Shown one piece after another: positions 1 through 10,200 of a DNA stretch of 64,000 nucleotides; the first letter of the stretch is position 1; every line of letters begins with the position of its first letter. The stretch spans positions 186,001 through 250,000 of the forward strand of contig NZ_BMIM01000003.1 of assembly GCF_014642275.1 (NCBI RefSeq), in the 5' to 3' direction. The position numbers and the translations under genes are program-made. The notes beneath the pieces were generated by a model, which was not told the origin of the DNA, searched no databases, and saw only the letters and a list, made by a program, of their open reading frames with translations. Origin of the DNA: Flavobacterium lutivivi. GTDB lineage: Bacteria; Bacteroidota; Bacteroidia; Flavobacteriales; Flavobacteriaceae.

Positions 1-1219
1 TTCCATTTCTCCATTCTTGTTTGTCTTCGTTAAAAACACCATTATGAATTTGCTCTTGAAGTGTAAAATCCATAACACTAGGCAAATATGAATTATAGCT
101 TTGAATAGCGGCAATTTTACTATCTTTTTGCCAATAAGCCATATGCGCTTGATCATACATCCAAACTTCTCCAACAATGTTGAAATTAGGATATTCATCG
201 GTAATTGCTTTTGTCCATTTTGCAATTCCTTCTTTGTCGTTATAGGAATAGGTGTCAACTCTAAAACCATCTAAGTCAGCATATTCAATCCACCAAATAG
301 CGTTTTGAGTTAGATAATTCAGAACTAAAGGATTAGATTGATTTAAATCGGGCATAGAAGGTACAAACCAACCATCAGCACAATATTTTGCATCTCTTTT
401 GGAGGCATTAATATCAAATTGAGTTGTCATTCTATAATTAGAATTTGTAAACTTTGGAAATTGATGTACCCAATCGCGTGTTGGTAAATCTTTATACATC
501 CAATGTTTCCAACCCCAATGATTAGTCACATAATCCATAATATTTTTCATGCCACGTTTGTGTAGTTCATTACTAAATTGAAGATATTCTTCATTGGTTC
601 CATATCGTGGATCAATTTTATAAACATCACTTTGACCATAACCATGATAAGAATAGGTTTCATCATTATCTTCGCAAATAGGAGTAGGCCAAAGTGCTGT
701 TGCGCCAAGCTCTTTTATATAATCTAAGTTTTTTATCATTCCAGCAATATCTCCACCATGTCTTCCTCCAGGATTGTTTCTGTTTGCTTTTTCGGCAGTT
801 GAAGTAGAACTATCGTTGTTGGGATTTCCGTTGGCAAATCGATCAGACATGATGAGATAAATCACATCTGAACTGTCAAAACTTTTGCGGTATCTAGAAT
901 TTTCTTTTCTGTTTTTGAGAGAATATTTTTGGGTAAAAGTCAGTTTATTGTTTTTCAAAAATGAAAAAGTAAATTCGTCTAGCGTTACATTCTTAGTTTC
1001 TATGGTAACAAAAATATAATTTGGGTTTTCAGTTTTTTGTACTTCCTTAATAATGACACCATCAGAAACTTTAACATCATTCTGAGCTATGTTTTTACCA
1101 TAAAACATGATTTGCAAATCAGAATGATTCATGTCTTTCCACCAAAATGGCGGCTCGACCTTTTCTACTTGTGAAAATGCTGAAATAGAAATAAGGAGTA
1201 AAAAAAATATCTTTTTCAT
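1..1219 (-). CDS. susA: SusA-like GH13 neopullulanase/cyclomaltodextrinase (3' end outside window)
   Basis: Alpha-amylase family glycoside hydrolase, probably cleaving maltodextrins in the periplasm. About 406 codons are visible; the C-terminus lies beyond base 1. It begins with a signal peptide (MKKIFFLLLISISAFSQ). Residues about 20-120 look like the N-terminal beta-sandwich domain of cyclomaltodextrinase-like enzymes. GH13 region I is MDYVTNHWG. Region II is GFRVDTYSY, with predicted nucleophile D322. Region III is VGEVW, with predicted acid E351. It is the last visible gene of the minus-strand arm, after GH65, mutase and transporter, with a terminator hairpin in the 59-bp gap before it. 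In the Bacteroides Sus system this role belongs to SusA. The symbol is by analogy; exact substrate is inferred. Confidence 0.88.
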   Translation of the reverse strand, partial: MKKIFFLLLISISAFSQVEKVEPPFWWKDMNHSDLQIMFYGKNIAQNDVKVSDGVIIKEVQKTENPNYIFVTIETKNVTLDEFTFSFLKNNKLTFTQKYSLKNRKENSRYRKSFDSSDVIYLIMSDRFANGNPNNDSSTSTAEKANRNNPGGRHGGDIAGMIKNLDYIKELGATALWPTPICEDNDETYSYHGYGQSDVYKIDPRYGTNEEYLQFSNELHKRGMKNIMDYVTNHWGWKHWMYKDLPTRDWVHQFPKFTNSNYRMTTQFDINASKRDAKYCADGWFVPSMPDLNQSNPLVLNYLTQNAIWWIEYADLDGFRVDTYSYNDKEGIAKWTKAITDEYPNFNIVGEVWMYDQAHMAYWQKDSKIAAIQSYNSYLPSVMDFTLQEQIHNGVFNEDKQEWRNG

Positions 1220-1234
1220 TTTTGTATAAATAAA

Positions 1235-1265
1235 AAACCCTTTCAGAGTTTTTCCGAAAGGGTTT
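1235..1265 (-). terminator. Rho-independent terminator between GH65 and susA-like gene
   Basis: Ten-bp perfect stem: AAACCCTTTC at 1235-1244 pairs with GAAAGGGTTT at 1256-1265, with an 11-nt loop. Read on the minus strand it is followed by a run of T (1232-1237 on the plus strand). It lies after the GH65 stop and before the susA-like start, so it should end or attenuate operon transcription there. Confidence 0.8.
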
Positions 1266-1278
1266 ATGTTAGTTTTTA

Positions 1279-3582
1279 TTAAACAGTTACTAGGCAATTT
1301 GGCTCCACCTGAACTTCTTTGCCATTGACAAAAACTGCAATAGGGTTATTACCTTCGAGTGTGAATTTAGTTTCGTTTTGATGTACAGAGATTTTTAAAA
1401 TTTGATTTCTGAAATTGATTTTAAACGAATAACCATTCCATTCTTTTGGAATTCTTGGTTCAAAATGCAATTGGTTATTTTTAACTCGCATTCCGCCAAA
1501 ACCTTCCACAATACTCATCCAAGTTCCTGCCATAGAAGTGATGTGTAAACCTTCTTCAACTTCTTTGTTATAATCATCTAAATCTAATCGAGAAGTTCTT
1601 AAATAGAATGTATAAGCTTGTTCCATTCTGCCTAAAACCGCAGCTTGAATAGAGTGAACACAAGGTGATAGCGAACTTTCATGAACCGTAAATGGTTCAT
1701 AGAAATCGAAATGTTTTTCTAATTGTTCTCTGCTAAAATGATCTTCAAAAAAGTAAAAACCTTGAAGTGTATCAGCTTGTTTAATATATGGTGAACGAAG
1801 AATTCTATCCCAAGACCATTTTTGGTTAATTGGTCGTTGACTTCTATCTAAATCATGAACTTTGACTAGTTCTTTATCTAAAAACCCATCTTGTTGTAAA
1901 TAAACGCCATGTTCTTCTGAATAAGGGAAATACATGTGGTCTGCAACTTTTTTCCAATGCATGATTTCAGCATCATCAAGAGCAACTTTGCTCATTATTC
2001 TTGAATAATCTGAAGCATATTCGTTTTTAACTTTTTGAATTTGCTCCATAGCATAATCAATACACCATTTAGCTACATAATTGGTGTAGAAATTATTATT
2101 TACGTTGTTTTCATATTCATTTGGGCCAGTTACACCAAGTATTACATATTGGTTTCTATAAGTAGAATAAGTTGCTCTTTGATACCAAAAACGAGCAATA
2201 CCAATCAATACTTCCAAACCTTTTTCGGGAATATAGGAGTAATCTCCCGTAAATCTATAATAGTTGAATATAGCAAATGCAATCGCACCATTTCTGTGAA
2301 TTTCTTCAAAAGTGATTTCCCATTCGTTATGACATTCTTCGCCGTTCATTGTTACCATTGGATACAAAGCAGCACCATTTTTGAAACCTAATTTTGCAGC
2401 ATTCTCAATGGCTTTATCCAATTGATTGTAACGATAAGTCAATAAGTTTCTTGCAACTTGTTGGTCTTTTGTAGCCATGTAAAAAGGAATGCAATAAGCT
2501 TCTGTATCCCAATAGGTTGAACCGCCATATTTTTCTCCTGTAAATCCTTTTGGGCCAATATTTAAACGAGAATCTTTTCCTAAGTAGGTTTGATTTAATT
2601 GGAAAATATTGAAACGAATTCCTTGTTGTGCTTTTACATCGCCATCAATCGTAATATCGCTCATTTCCCAGATTTTAGCCCAAGCCTTTTTTTGGTTTTC
2701 AACTAAATTTGAATAGCTAATTTCTAATGCTTTTTCAATAACTTTTTCAGCGGCAATCTGTGTATCATCATGATTTAATGAAACCGTGTAACCTCCAAAT
2801 TTTTGGATTGATGCGGTTTGTCCTTTTGAAGCTGTAACTTCATAAGAAAATTGAATTTTATCAGATGATTTTTCAATATTCAATGGAGTAACATTCAAAC
2901 TATTATCTTCTAATAGAATGGTATTTTGCATAAAAGTTGTAGCCGTGAAATGCGTTTTAAATGTTCTTGCAGTAACAAATCCTTCGTTTCCTGAACTTTG
3001 AACATTTAATGGTTCCCAAAATTTTTCTTCCCAATTGGCATCTTCGTTGTGAACTCCAGCATCAACATAAGGTTTGAAAACTATACTTGCATCACCATTT
3101 AGCGGCGTAATTTCATAATTGATAACACCCAGTTCGTCTAAATCTAATGAAAGAAAACGAGTAACTTTTACTGAAATTTCAGTGCCATTTTGTAAAGTTG
3201 CATTGAAAGAACGATAATAAATCCCTTCTTTCATATTCAATTCGCGTTTGAAATTTGCAACCGATTGACATTTAGCTAAATCTAAATTTTCGCCATTGAT
3301 TTCGATGTCAATTCCAATCCAGTTAGGTGCATTTAAAACTTTGGCAAAATATTCTGGATAACCATTTTTCCACCAACCCACTTTGGTTTTGTCAGGATAA
3401 TAAATCCCAGCAATGTAACTTCCTTGAAAAGTTTTTCCTGAATAATATTCTTCAAAATTGGCGCGTTGTCCCATAGCACCGTTACCAATGCTGAATAAGC
3501 TTTCAGACGATTTTACTCTTTCTATTTCAAATCCTTCTTCTATAATTGACCAATTATCTGGTTTTATATAATCTTGGTTCAT
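1279..3582 (-). CDS. GH65 family glycoside phosphorylase, probably maltose phosphorylase
   Basis: Cytosolic inverting phosphorylase, predicted to convert maltose and phosphate to glucose and beta-glucose-1-phosphate. At 767 aa with no signal peptide it fits GH65 phosphorylases. The N-terminal super-sandwich domain covers about residues 10-270, the (alpha/alpha)6 barrel about 310-690, and a short beta-domain ends the protein. The acid catalyst is predicted as E489 in GVTGPNEYEN. STYWDTEAY at about 356-363 is the conserved substrate-site segment. The loop HNEWEITFE at about 418-426 matches, from memory, the specificity loop of lactobacillar maltose phosphorylases. It sits 19 bp after pgmB, whose product uses beta-glucose-1-phosphate, which supports the assignment. 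Trehalose or kojibiose specificity is less likely but not excluded. Confidence 0.9.
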   Translation of the reverse strand: MNQDYIKPDNWSIIEEGFEIERVKSSESLFSIGNGAMGQRANFEEYYSGKTFQGSYIAGIYYPDKTKVGWWKNGYPEYFAKVLNAPNWIGIDIEINGENLDLAKCQSVANFKRELNMKEGIYYRSFNATLQNGTEISVKVTRFLSLDLDELGVINYEITPLNGDASIVFKPYVDAGVHNEDANWEEKFWEPLNVQSSGNEGFVTARTFKTHFTATTFMQNTILLEDNSLNVTPLNIEKSSDKIQFSYEVTASKGQTASIQKFGGYTVSLNHDDTQIAAEKVIEKALEISYSNLVENQKKAWAKIWEMSDITIDGDVKAQQGIRFNIFQLNQTYLGKDSRLNIGPKGFTGEKYGGSTYWDTEAYCIPFYMATKDQQVARNLLTYRYNQLDKAIENAAKLGFKNGAALYPMVTMNGEECHNEWEITFEEIHRNGAIAFAIFNYYRFTGDYSYIPEKGLEVLIGIARFWYQRATYSTYRNQYVILGVTGPNEYENNVNNNFYTNYVAKWCIDYAMEQIQKVKNEYASDYSRIMSKVALDDAEIMHWKKVADHMYFPYSEEHGVYLQQDGFLDKELVKVHDLDRSQRPINQKWSWDRILRSPYIKQADTLQGFYFFEDHFSREQLEKHFDFYEPFTVHESSLSPCVHSIQAAVLGRMEQAYTFYLRTSRLDLDDYNKEVEEGLHITSMAGTWMSIVEGFGGMRVKNNQLHFEPRIPKEWNGYSFKINFRNQILKISVHQNETKFTLEGNNPIAVFVNGKEVQVEPNCLVTV

Positions 3583-3601
3583 CTTAAAATTCTTTTTTCA
3601 T

Positions 3602-4261
3602 TCAATTTTTATTTATTAATGCGTCAATAAATGAAACATCGATAAACGTAAAATCTTTAAAATTATATTTTGCTTCGTTTAATATTTTTTCATCACCTAT
3701 ACCAATGCTTGTCATATTGGCAATATTTGCTGCTTGAATACCTGCAACGCTATCTTCAAAAACAAATGAATTTTCGTTTGAGGCACTTAATTTTCTTGCA
3801 GCTTGTAAAAACACTTCTGGATCAGGTTTTGCGTTTGAAACGTCATTACCGTCAACAATAGCGTCAAATAAATTTATAATTCCTGTTTTTTCTAAAATAG
3901 GTCTAGCATTTTTACTTGCTGAACCTAGAGCTATTAATTGATTTTTATCTTTCAAATAATTTAAAACAGGTAAAACTCCAGGTAAAATTTCGCTTTCATC
4001 CATATTTACTAAATAGGATAAATAGTCTTCATTTTTTTGAATTAACCATTTGTTTTTGTCTTCTTGCGACGCTTGAATTCCTCCAAGATTTAAAATAATT
4101 TCAAGAGAACGAACACGGCTAACTCCTTTTAATTCTTCGTTGTGTTCTGGTGTGAATTCGATACCAAGTTGTTGAGCTAGTTTTTGCCAAGCCAAATAAT
4201 GATATTTTGCTGTGTCAACAATTACTCCATCGAGGTCGAATATGAATGCTTTTTTAGTCAT
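3602..4261 (-). CDS. pgmB: Beta-phosphoglucomutase
   Basis: HAD-superfamily mutase that interconverts beta-glucose-1-phosphate and glucose-6-phosphate. Motif I is FDLDGVIVDT, with nucleophile D9 and acid/base D11. The alpha-helical cap follows (about 17-90), motif II is the GSASKN segment, and the K..PDPEVF segment plus VFEDSVAGIQAA carry the lysine and metal-binding acids. Length (219 aa) is typical. The start overlaps the end of the upstream transporter gene by 8 bases, so the two are probably translationally coupled. Position directly before a GH65 phosphorylase is the standard pairing for maltose phosphorolysis, since this anomer needs a dedicated mutase. Confidence 0.95.
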   Translation of the reverse strand: MTKKAFIFDLDGVIVDTAKYHYLAWQKLAQQLGIEFTPEHNEELKGVSRVRSLEIILNLGGIQASQEDKNKWLIQKNEDYLSYLVNMDESEILPGVLPVLNYLKDKNQLIALGSASKNARPILEKTGIINLFDAIVDGNDVSNAKPDPEVFLQAARKLSASNENSFVFEDSVAGIQAANIANMTSIGIGDEKILNEAKYNFKDFTFIDVSFIDALINKN

Positions 4262-5777
4262 TTATATTTATTTTTCTTTGTGTAGAAACATTTAATGTCA
4301 ATAAGCCAGCTATAATCATAGAACATCCTCCAATAATCAATGCATAAATCGGTTCATTATTAAAATAGCTATTTACTAAAAATCCCAAAATTGTTCCTGC
4401 TACTATCTGCGGGATCACTATGAAGAAGTTAAAAACACCCATGTAATATCCCATTTTATTAGACGGTAAAGCTCCCGAGAGCATTGCGTATGGAATTGAA
4501 AGTATACTTGCCCAAGCAATGCCAACACCAAACATAGATAATAGCAATCCTACTTTATCTGATAAAAAATAAATAGATATTAGCCCTAATCCACCTGTGC
4601 ACAAAGAAAGCATATGAGTAATTTTATTGCTGGTTCTTTTTGCTAAAACAGGCAATAAAAAAGCGACTGCTGCAGCAACTCCGTTATAGACTGTAAACAT
4701 AACAGAAACCCAATCGGCAGCATCATTGTATAGTTTTGACGTAGCGTCATTAGTGCCAAAAACATGACCAGTAACAGCTTTTGTAGTGTAAATCCACATT
4801 GCGAATAAGGCAAACCATGAAAAAAACTGCACCCATGCCAATTGTTTCATAGTTTTAGGCATATTTAACAAATCAGTAATAATAATGGTAAAACCATTTC
4901 TTTTGTTTTGTTTTCTGAGAATAGAAACGATAATAAATAACACACCAGCAACTAAAATTCCAATTGATAAGATATATAATTCCTTGTGACTATTGTCACT
5001 GGATGTATTTAAATCATGAACAAAATATGATAACACTAGGCCTAGGATGGTTAAGAATAATCCAATATTTTGTTGTTTTTTTATTGAACAACCATCTTCA
5101 TCATCAACCTCTTTTGATTCTTCTTTATTTTGCTTTTCGAATTCATGTAGTTCTTCAGGAGAATATTCTTTTGATTTGATTACTGTCCAGAGTACAGCAA
5201 GAAAAAACACTATACCACCAACGTAAAATGACCATTTTACAGAGTCGGGAATTATTCCCTTTGGTGCTGTATTAGAAATTCCTAAAAAATTGGTAAAAAC
5301 ATAGGGTAATGCTGAACCAACAACTGCACCCAAACCAATAAAAAAGCTTTGCATTGCAAAACCAAGCGTCCTTTGTCTTTCAGGTAAGTTATCTCCAACA
5401 AAAGCTCTAAAAGGTTCCATAGAAATGTTTATAGAAGAATCCATAATCCAAAGTGTCCCTATGGCAATCCATAGTGTTGGAGAATTTGGCATCATTAGCA
5501 ATGCCAATGAAGAAAGAATAGCACCAGCAAGAAAATAAGGTCTTCTTCTACCTAACTTTGTCCAGGTTCTATCTGAAAAATAACCTACTATCGGTTGAAT
5601 AATTAATCCAGTTAATGGTGCAGCTAACCAATAGAGACCTATTTTGTCAACTTCAGCACCAAGAGTATCAAAAATTCTAGATGTATTTGCATTTTGTAGG
5701 GCAAAACCGAACTGTATCCCTAGGAAACCGAAACTCATGTTCCATATTTCCCAGAAACTTAACCTACGTTTTTCCAT
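4254..5777 (-). CDS. MFS sugar transporter (maltose/maltodextrin-type)
   Basis: Inner-membrane major facilitator protein of 507 aa with about 12 predicted helices and a charged cytoplasmic loop near residues 205-230 (rich in Glu, Lys and Asp). The N-terminal segment LSFWEIWNMSFGFLGIQFGF and the loop GRRRPYF after helix 2 resemble SLC45/sucrose-maltose type sugar-proton symporters. First gene of the minus-strand arm, overlapping pgmB by 8 bases. Context suggests it carries maltose released in the periplasm into the cytosol for phosphorolysis. Substrate is inferred from neighbours, not from the sequence alone. Confidence 0.85.
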   Translation of the reverse strand: MEKRRLSFWEIWNMSFGFLGIQFGFALQNANTSRIFDTLGAEVDKIGLYWLAAPLTGLIIQPIVGYFSDRTWTKLGRRRPYFLAGAILSSLALLMMPNSPTLWIAIGTLWIMDSSINISMEPFRAFVGDNLPERQRTLGFAMQSFFIGLGAVVGSALPYVFTNFLGISNTAPKGIIPDSVKWSFYVGGIVFFLAVLWTVIKSKEYSPEELHEFEKQNKEESKEVDDEDGCSIKKQQNIGLFLTILGLVLSYFVHDLNTSSDNSHKELYILSIGILVAGVLFIIVSILRKQNKRNGFTIIITDLLNMPKTMKQLAWVQFFSWFALFAMWIYTTKAVTGHVFGTNDATSKLYNDAADWVSVMFTVYNGVAAAVAFLLPVLAKRTSNKITHMLSLCTGGLGLISIYFLSDKVGLLLSMFGVGIAWASILSIPYAMLSGALPSNKMGYYMGVFNFFIVIPQIVAGTILGFLVNSYFNNEPIYALIIGGCSMIIAGLLTLNVSTQRKININD

Positions 5778-5931
5778 TATCGTAATTTATTGATTAATAA
5801 TACGATAAGTCTGTTTGTTTTTCAAAACTTATCAAAATTTTCGAAGTAAAGTATAAGCTTTGATTTTGTAAAGATAATAAAGTTTTTTTATCAATAAATG
5901 TAATATTGATTTTCATGAATGAATTTGAATA

Positions 5932-5945
5932 CGAAAACGTTTTTT
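5932..5945. promoter_or_regulatory. Probable LacI-family operator upstream of the MFS-pgmB-GH65-susA arm
   Basis: CGAAAACGTTTTTT contains the 10-bp perfect palindrome AAAACGTTTT (5934-5943). Its left half matches the fully palindromic site at 7081-7094. It lies about 155 bp upstream of the transporter start, just after the lacI stop. A CG-centred palindrome is typical of LacI-family operators; assignment to the adjacent regulator is inference. Confidence 0.6.
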
Positions 5946-5957
5946 TGTTAATAAAAA

Positions 5958-6980
5958 CTACAATGTGGAATCTCTTTCTACAAGTTCAGTTTCTATAACT
6001 TCTGTTCTGTAGTGCTCTTCTTCTTCATTTTCTTCAGACTCTAATCTTTCTATTAACATTTTAGCGGCTTTTTCACCCATTTTCACACCATTTTGACTTA
6101 CAGTCGTGATTCCTGGAGTTGAATATTTTGAAATAATTCCGTCGGTAAAGCCAATGATAGAAAGCTGTTCGGGAACTTTAATGTTTAATTTATGGGCAAG
6201 TTTAATAGTTGTTGCTGCAAATATTTCGTTAACAGCAAATACGGCATTAATTTTTTTTGTTTTCAACAACTCTTCAATTTGAGGTTCAAAGTTGTCGATA
6301 TCTTCAATTTTGAGAATTAAACTTTCATCTACAATTAAGTCGTTGTTTTTCAGTGCTTTTTTGTATCCATCGGTTCTAAGTTTGCCAACACTTACGTAAT
6401 CAATAGTGGTTATTAATGCAACATTTTTTAAGCCTTTGTCAATTAGATATTGTGTTGCATTGTATGCCGCATGTTCATCATCTATAATTATCTTGTCACA
6501 AAGGATATCATTTGTAACTCTATCAAACATTACAACTGGCATACCTTGATTGATGACTTCGACAATATGGTGAAAGTCTTTTTTTGATTGCGTTTCTTTG
6601 GAAAGAGACATTATAAATCCGTCAATACTACCATTGGCTAACATCTCCATATTAATGACTTCTTTATCAAAAGATTCATCTGATAGACAAACCAAAACAT
6701 TGTATCCGTTTTCGTTAGCAATATGCTCAACACCGCTAATTACTGTTGCAAAAAAGTGATGAATAATTTCAGGGATGATTATGCAAATCGTCTTAGTTTT
6801 CTTATTTTTAAGGCTTAAAGCAATGTTGTTTGGTTTGTAGTTATACAGTTTTGCAAATGCTTGAACTTTTTGTCTTGTATCTTCACTAATTTCTAAACTA
6901 TTTCTTAAAGATTTTGAAACCGTAGAAATTGACACATCAAGTTCTTTGGCTATTTGTTTCAGAGTAACTTTTCTTTTCAT
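5958..6980 (-). CDS. LacI-family transcriptional regulator
   Basis: DNA-binding regulator, 340 aa from ATG at 6980. A longer frame from TTG at 7007 runs into a candidate promoter and adds residues that homologues lack. The N-terminal helix-turn-helix is TLKQIAKELDVSISTVSKSL (about residues 6-25), followed by the hinge helix NNIALSLKN. The periplasmic-binding-protein-like effector domain spans about 60-325, with the usual TICIIIPEI opening and GFTDGIISKYSTPGITT near the end. It stands between the two arms of the starch locus and very probably controls both, replacing the SusR regulator of Bacteroides. The inducer is probably maltose or a maltodextrin (inference). Confidence 0.92.
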   Translation of the reverse strand: MKRKVTLKQIAKELDVSISTVSKSLRNSLEISEDTRQKVQAFAKLYNYKPNNIALSLKNKKTKTICIIIPEIIHHFFATVISGVEHIANENGYNVLVCLSDESFDKEVINMEMLANGSIDGFIMSLSKETQSKKDFHHIVEVINQGMPVVMFDRVTNDILCDKIIIDDEHAAYNATQYLIDKGLKNVALITTIDYVSVGKLRTDGYKKALKNNDLIVDESLILKIEDIDNFEPQIEELLKTKKINAVFAVNEIFAATTIKLAHKLNIKVPEQLSIIGFTDGIISKYSTPGITTVSQNGVKMGEKAAKMLIERLESEENEEEEHYRTEVIETELVERDSTL

Positions 6981-7007
6981 TATTTGGTTAAGTTGATGAA
7001 TTGACAA

Positions 7008-7038
7008 TAAAGGTATATGTTTTTTTTATTAACATCAA
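7008..7038 (-). promoter_or_regulatory. Candidate lacI promoter
   Basis: On the minus strand TTG (7036-7038), a 20-nt spacer, then TACCTTTA (7008-7015). This is one mismatch from the Bacteroidota TTG-N17-23-TAnnTTTG consensus. The -7 box sits just upstream of the TTG at 7007, which supports the internal ATG as the start. Confidence 0.5.
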
Positions 7039-7080
7039 TTTTGCTACAAAAAAAATGCTTGATTTTAAAAGTTTTCAACA

Positions 7081-7094
7081 CGAAAACGTTTTCG
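7081..7094. promoter_or_regulatory. Probable LacI-family operator upstream of susC
   Basis: CGAAAACGTTTTCG is a perfect 14-bp palindrome with a central CG, in the lacI-susC divergent gap, 110 bp before the susC start and about 100 bp before the lacI start. A six-unit TA run (7099-7110) follows directly. Form and place fit an operator for the adjacent LacI protein; not demonstrated. Confidence 0.7.
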
Positions 7095-7203
7095 GCGATA
7101 TATATATATAAGGTGAATTTTTTCTATTAATAAATTTTAACTAAATTTAACATTCGAAGTTTAAGTATAAGCACAAAAACAAATTTTAACCTAAACAAAA
7201 TGT

Positions 7204-10200
7204 ATGAAAACAATTTACAAAAAGTTGTTATTTTTATTCCTGTTGTTGCCGCTTAGTATTTTTGCCCAAAGCAAAATAAGCGGAGTTGTTTTGGACGCTG
7301 GTTCAAATCAGCCAATGCCAGGAGTAAATGTAATCGTTCGCGGTGCTTCAAACAGCACCACAACAGATTTTGACGGTAAGTTCCAGTTGAACGGACTGAA
7401 AAAAGGAGATGTTATTGAAGTCTCTTTTATTGGTTACAAAACTGAAACTGTTTCTTATTCTGGTCAAAGTTCTGTCACAGTCACTTTGTCTGAAGAGGCA
7501 AATCAATTACAAGAAGTAGTAGTTCAAGTAGGTTATGGATCTGTTAAGAAAAAAGACGCAACAGGTTCGGTTTCTACAGTAACTGCAAAAGATTTTAACA
7601 AAGGAGCAATCGTTTCTGCTGACCAATTATTAACTGGTAAAGTAGCTGGTGTTAGAATTACCAATTCAGGTGGTCAACCAGATGCAGCGCCAAATATTAG
7701 AATTAGAGGTGGAGCTTCTATCTCTGCCAGTAACAATCCATTAATAGTTATTGATGGTGTGGCGATTGATAGTAATAGTCCAGCAGGAGTAAACAATCCT
7801 TTTAACTTAATTAATCCAAATGATATTGAGAGTTTTACTGTGTTAAAAGATGCTAGTGCAACTGCAATTTATGGTGCAAGAGCTTCTAATGGTGTAATTA
7901 TCATTACAACCAAAAAAGGTACTTCTGGAGATATTCAATTCAATTATTCGGCTAATGTAACAGCAGGAAAAGTTGGTAAAATGATTGATGTTATGAATGC
8001 ATCTCAATTTACAAAATTCATTCAAGAGTTTCATCCAACACAAACCAATTTACTTGGAGTTGATGATCTTAATACACTTGCTACTGATGATTTAGCTACT
8101 TCTGATGTCATCGAAGGTAGAATTTTATCAAATACTGATTGGCAAAGTGAAATCTACAGAACATCAATTTCAACTGATCATAACTTTAGCGCTAGAGCTA
8201 ATATCTTTAATGATGTACCTTTCAGAGCATCAATAGGCTACAATAATACTCAAGGTTTAGTAAAAACAAGTGATTACAATAGGCTAACTGCTTCTGTTAG
8301 ATTAACGCCTACTTATTTTGACAAACATTTAAAAGTTGATTTTAATGTAAAAGGAATTCATTCTAAAAAGAATGCAGTGGATGAAGGTGGTTCAATAGGT
8401 GGAGTGGTAAACATGGATCCAACAAAACCTGTTTATGATAATTCTCCAGGGAATAGATTTGGTGGATATTATCAGAATTTAAAATTTGATGGTACTTCAC
8501 CAAATAATGGCAAATATTTGCTTGATGGTCAATGGAATCCGTTAGCAATTTTGGAGCAAAGAACGAGACCTGAAAGAGTTTACAGATTGTTAGGGAACAT
8601 AGAGTTAGACTATAAATTCCACTTTTTACCAGATTTAAGACTTTATAACAATTTTGGTTTGGATGCGTCAAGAGCTGTGATTTCCGAAAATTATTCAGAT
8701 AATTCCATAGCTACCTACAGATTTGATAGCTCAAATAATGATCCAAACACCAATTATTTGTTCAATCCAGGAAGAAATTATTACGAAGCCCAAAGAATCA
8801 CTAATACAACTTGGGATACCTATTTAATGTATTCTAAAACTTTGGACGGTTTCCTTAATAAATTTGATTTACAGGCAGGATATTCTTATCAAAACTTTAA
8901 AAATGATGGGCACAGAGAATTATATCAATACAATAATGCTACTGGTCTAAGGGAGTTGGCATATGATCCTAGCAGACCTAATAATGGGTATTTTAGTGAA
9001 TTAAACCTACAGTCTTATTTTGGAAGAACAAATATTGACTTAGCAAAAAAATATTTGTTTACATTCTCTTTAAGAGCGGATGCTTCTTCTTTGTTTAGTA
9101 AGTCTGTTACAAGATGGGGTTATTTCCCTGCGGCTGCTTTAGCTTGGAAACTAAAAGAGGAGAGCTTCTTGAAAAATGTTTCGATGGTTAACGATATAAA
9201 AATTCGTTTAGGTTGGGGTAAAACAGGTCAACAAAATATCACTGATGCCGTTGGTTTCTATCCTTCAACACCTTTGTTTACAGCTGGTAATAATTCAAGT
9301 CAATACTTGTCAGGATATAATTTATATGCTGCTGATCCTTTTAACAAAGATGTTACTTGGGAAAAGGCTACTACCTATAACGCTGGTATTGATTTTGATT
9401 TTTTCAAAAACAGTTTCCTTTCAGGTAGTTTTGATATATACAGAAGAGAAATTACAGATTTACTAGCGGTTGTACCCCTTCCACCAGGACAAGGTTTAAC
9501 GAATCAATTTATCAAGAATGTTGGTTCAACCGAATCAAAAGGTTTTGAGTTGAATTTAAATTTTAAACCTTTAAAAACAGATAAAGCTAATTTAGAAGTT
9601 AATACTAATTTGGCATACAATTATTCAGAAATTACTAGTCTAGATAACCTTTCAAGAATATCAGCTGGTGGTGCTTTGGGAATTCAAACAGGTGTAGGAA
9701 TTGCATATCATGCGGTTGGTTTTCAACCATATTCTGCTTGGGTTTTTCAACAAGTCTACAATCAAGATGGTTCGCCAATCGAAGGTGCCTATGTGGATAG
9801 AAATGGAGACAATGTGATTAGCAATGACGATAGATACTATAAAGCATTCAGACCAAACTGGACTTTTGGATTTGGATTAACATTTAATTATGGTAACTGG
9901 GATTTTAGTTCAAATTTCAGAGGACAATATGGAGGACAAGTTTATAATCAAAGAAAAATGTCATTTGGATATATAGAAAAAGCACTTCCAAATAACACTA
10001 ATAGTTTATCAAATGTTTTGAATGGCACAGGTACTTATGCGTTTGATTTTGTGAACAACAACGGAAACATTCCTTTCTCTGACTATTATTTAGAAGATGC
10101 TACTTTTGTTCGTTGTGAAAATATAGTGTTAGGATATAAATTCCCTAAATTCATAAAATCTTCATCATTAAGAGTTTATGGAGCATTGAATAATCCTTTT

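Noticed and set aside
5778-5957. Possible small RNA or gene in the MFS-lacI gap
   Set aside because: AT-rich, no coding frame or stable structure; only the half-conserved operator and a weak promoter-like TATCTTTA (5869-5876) were seen.
7099-7110. TA dinucleotide run as a phase-variable element
   Set aside because: Only six units, and such runs are expected in AT-rich gaps; no evidence that it sits in a promoter spacer.
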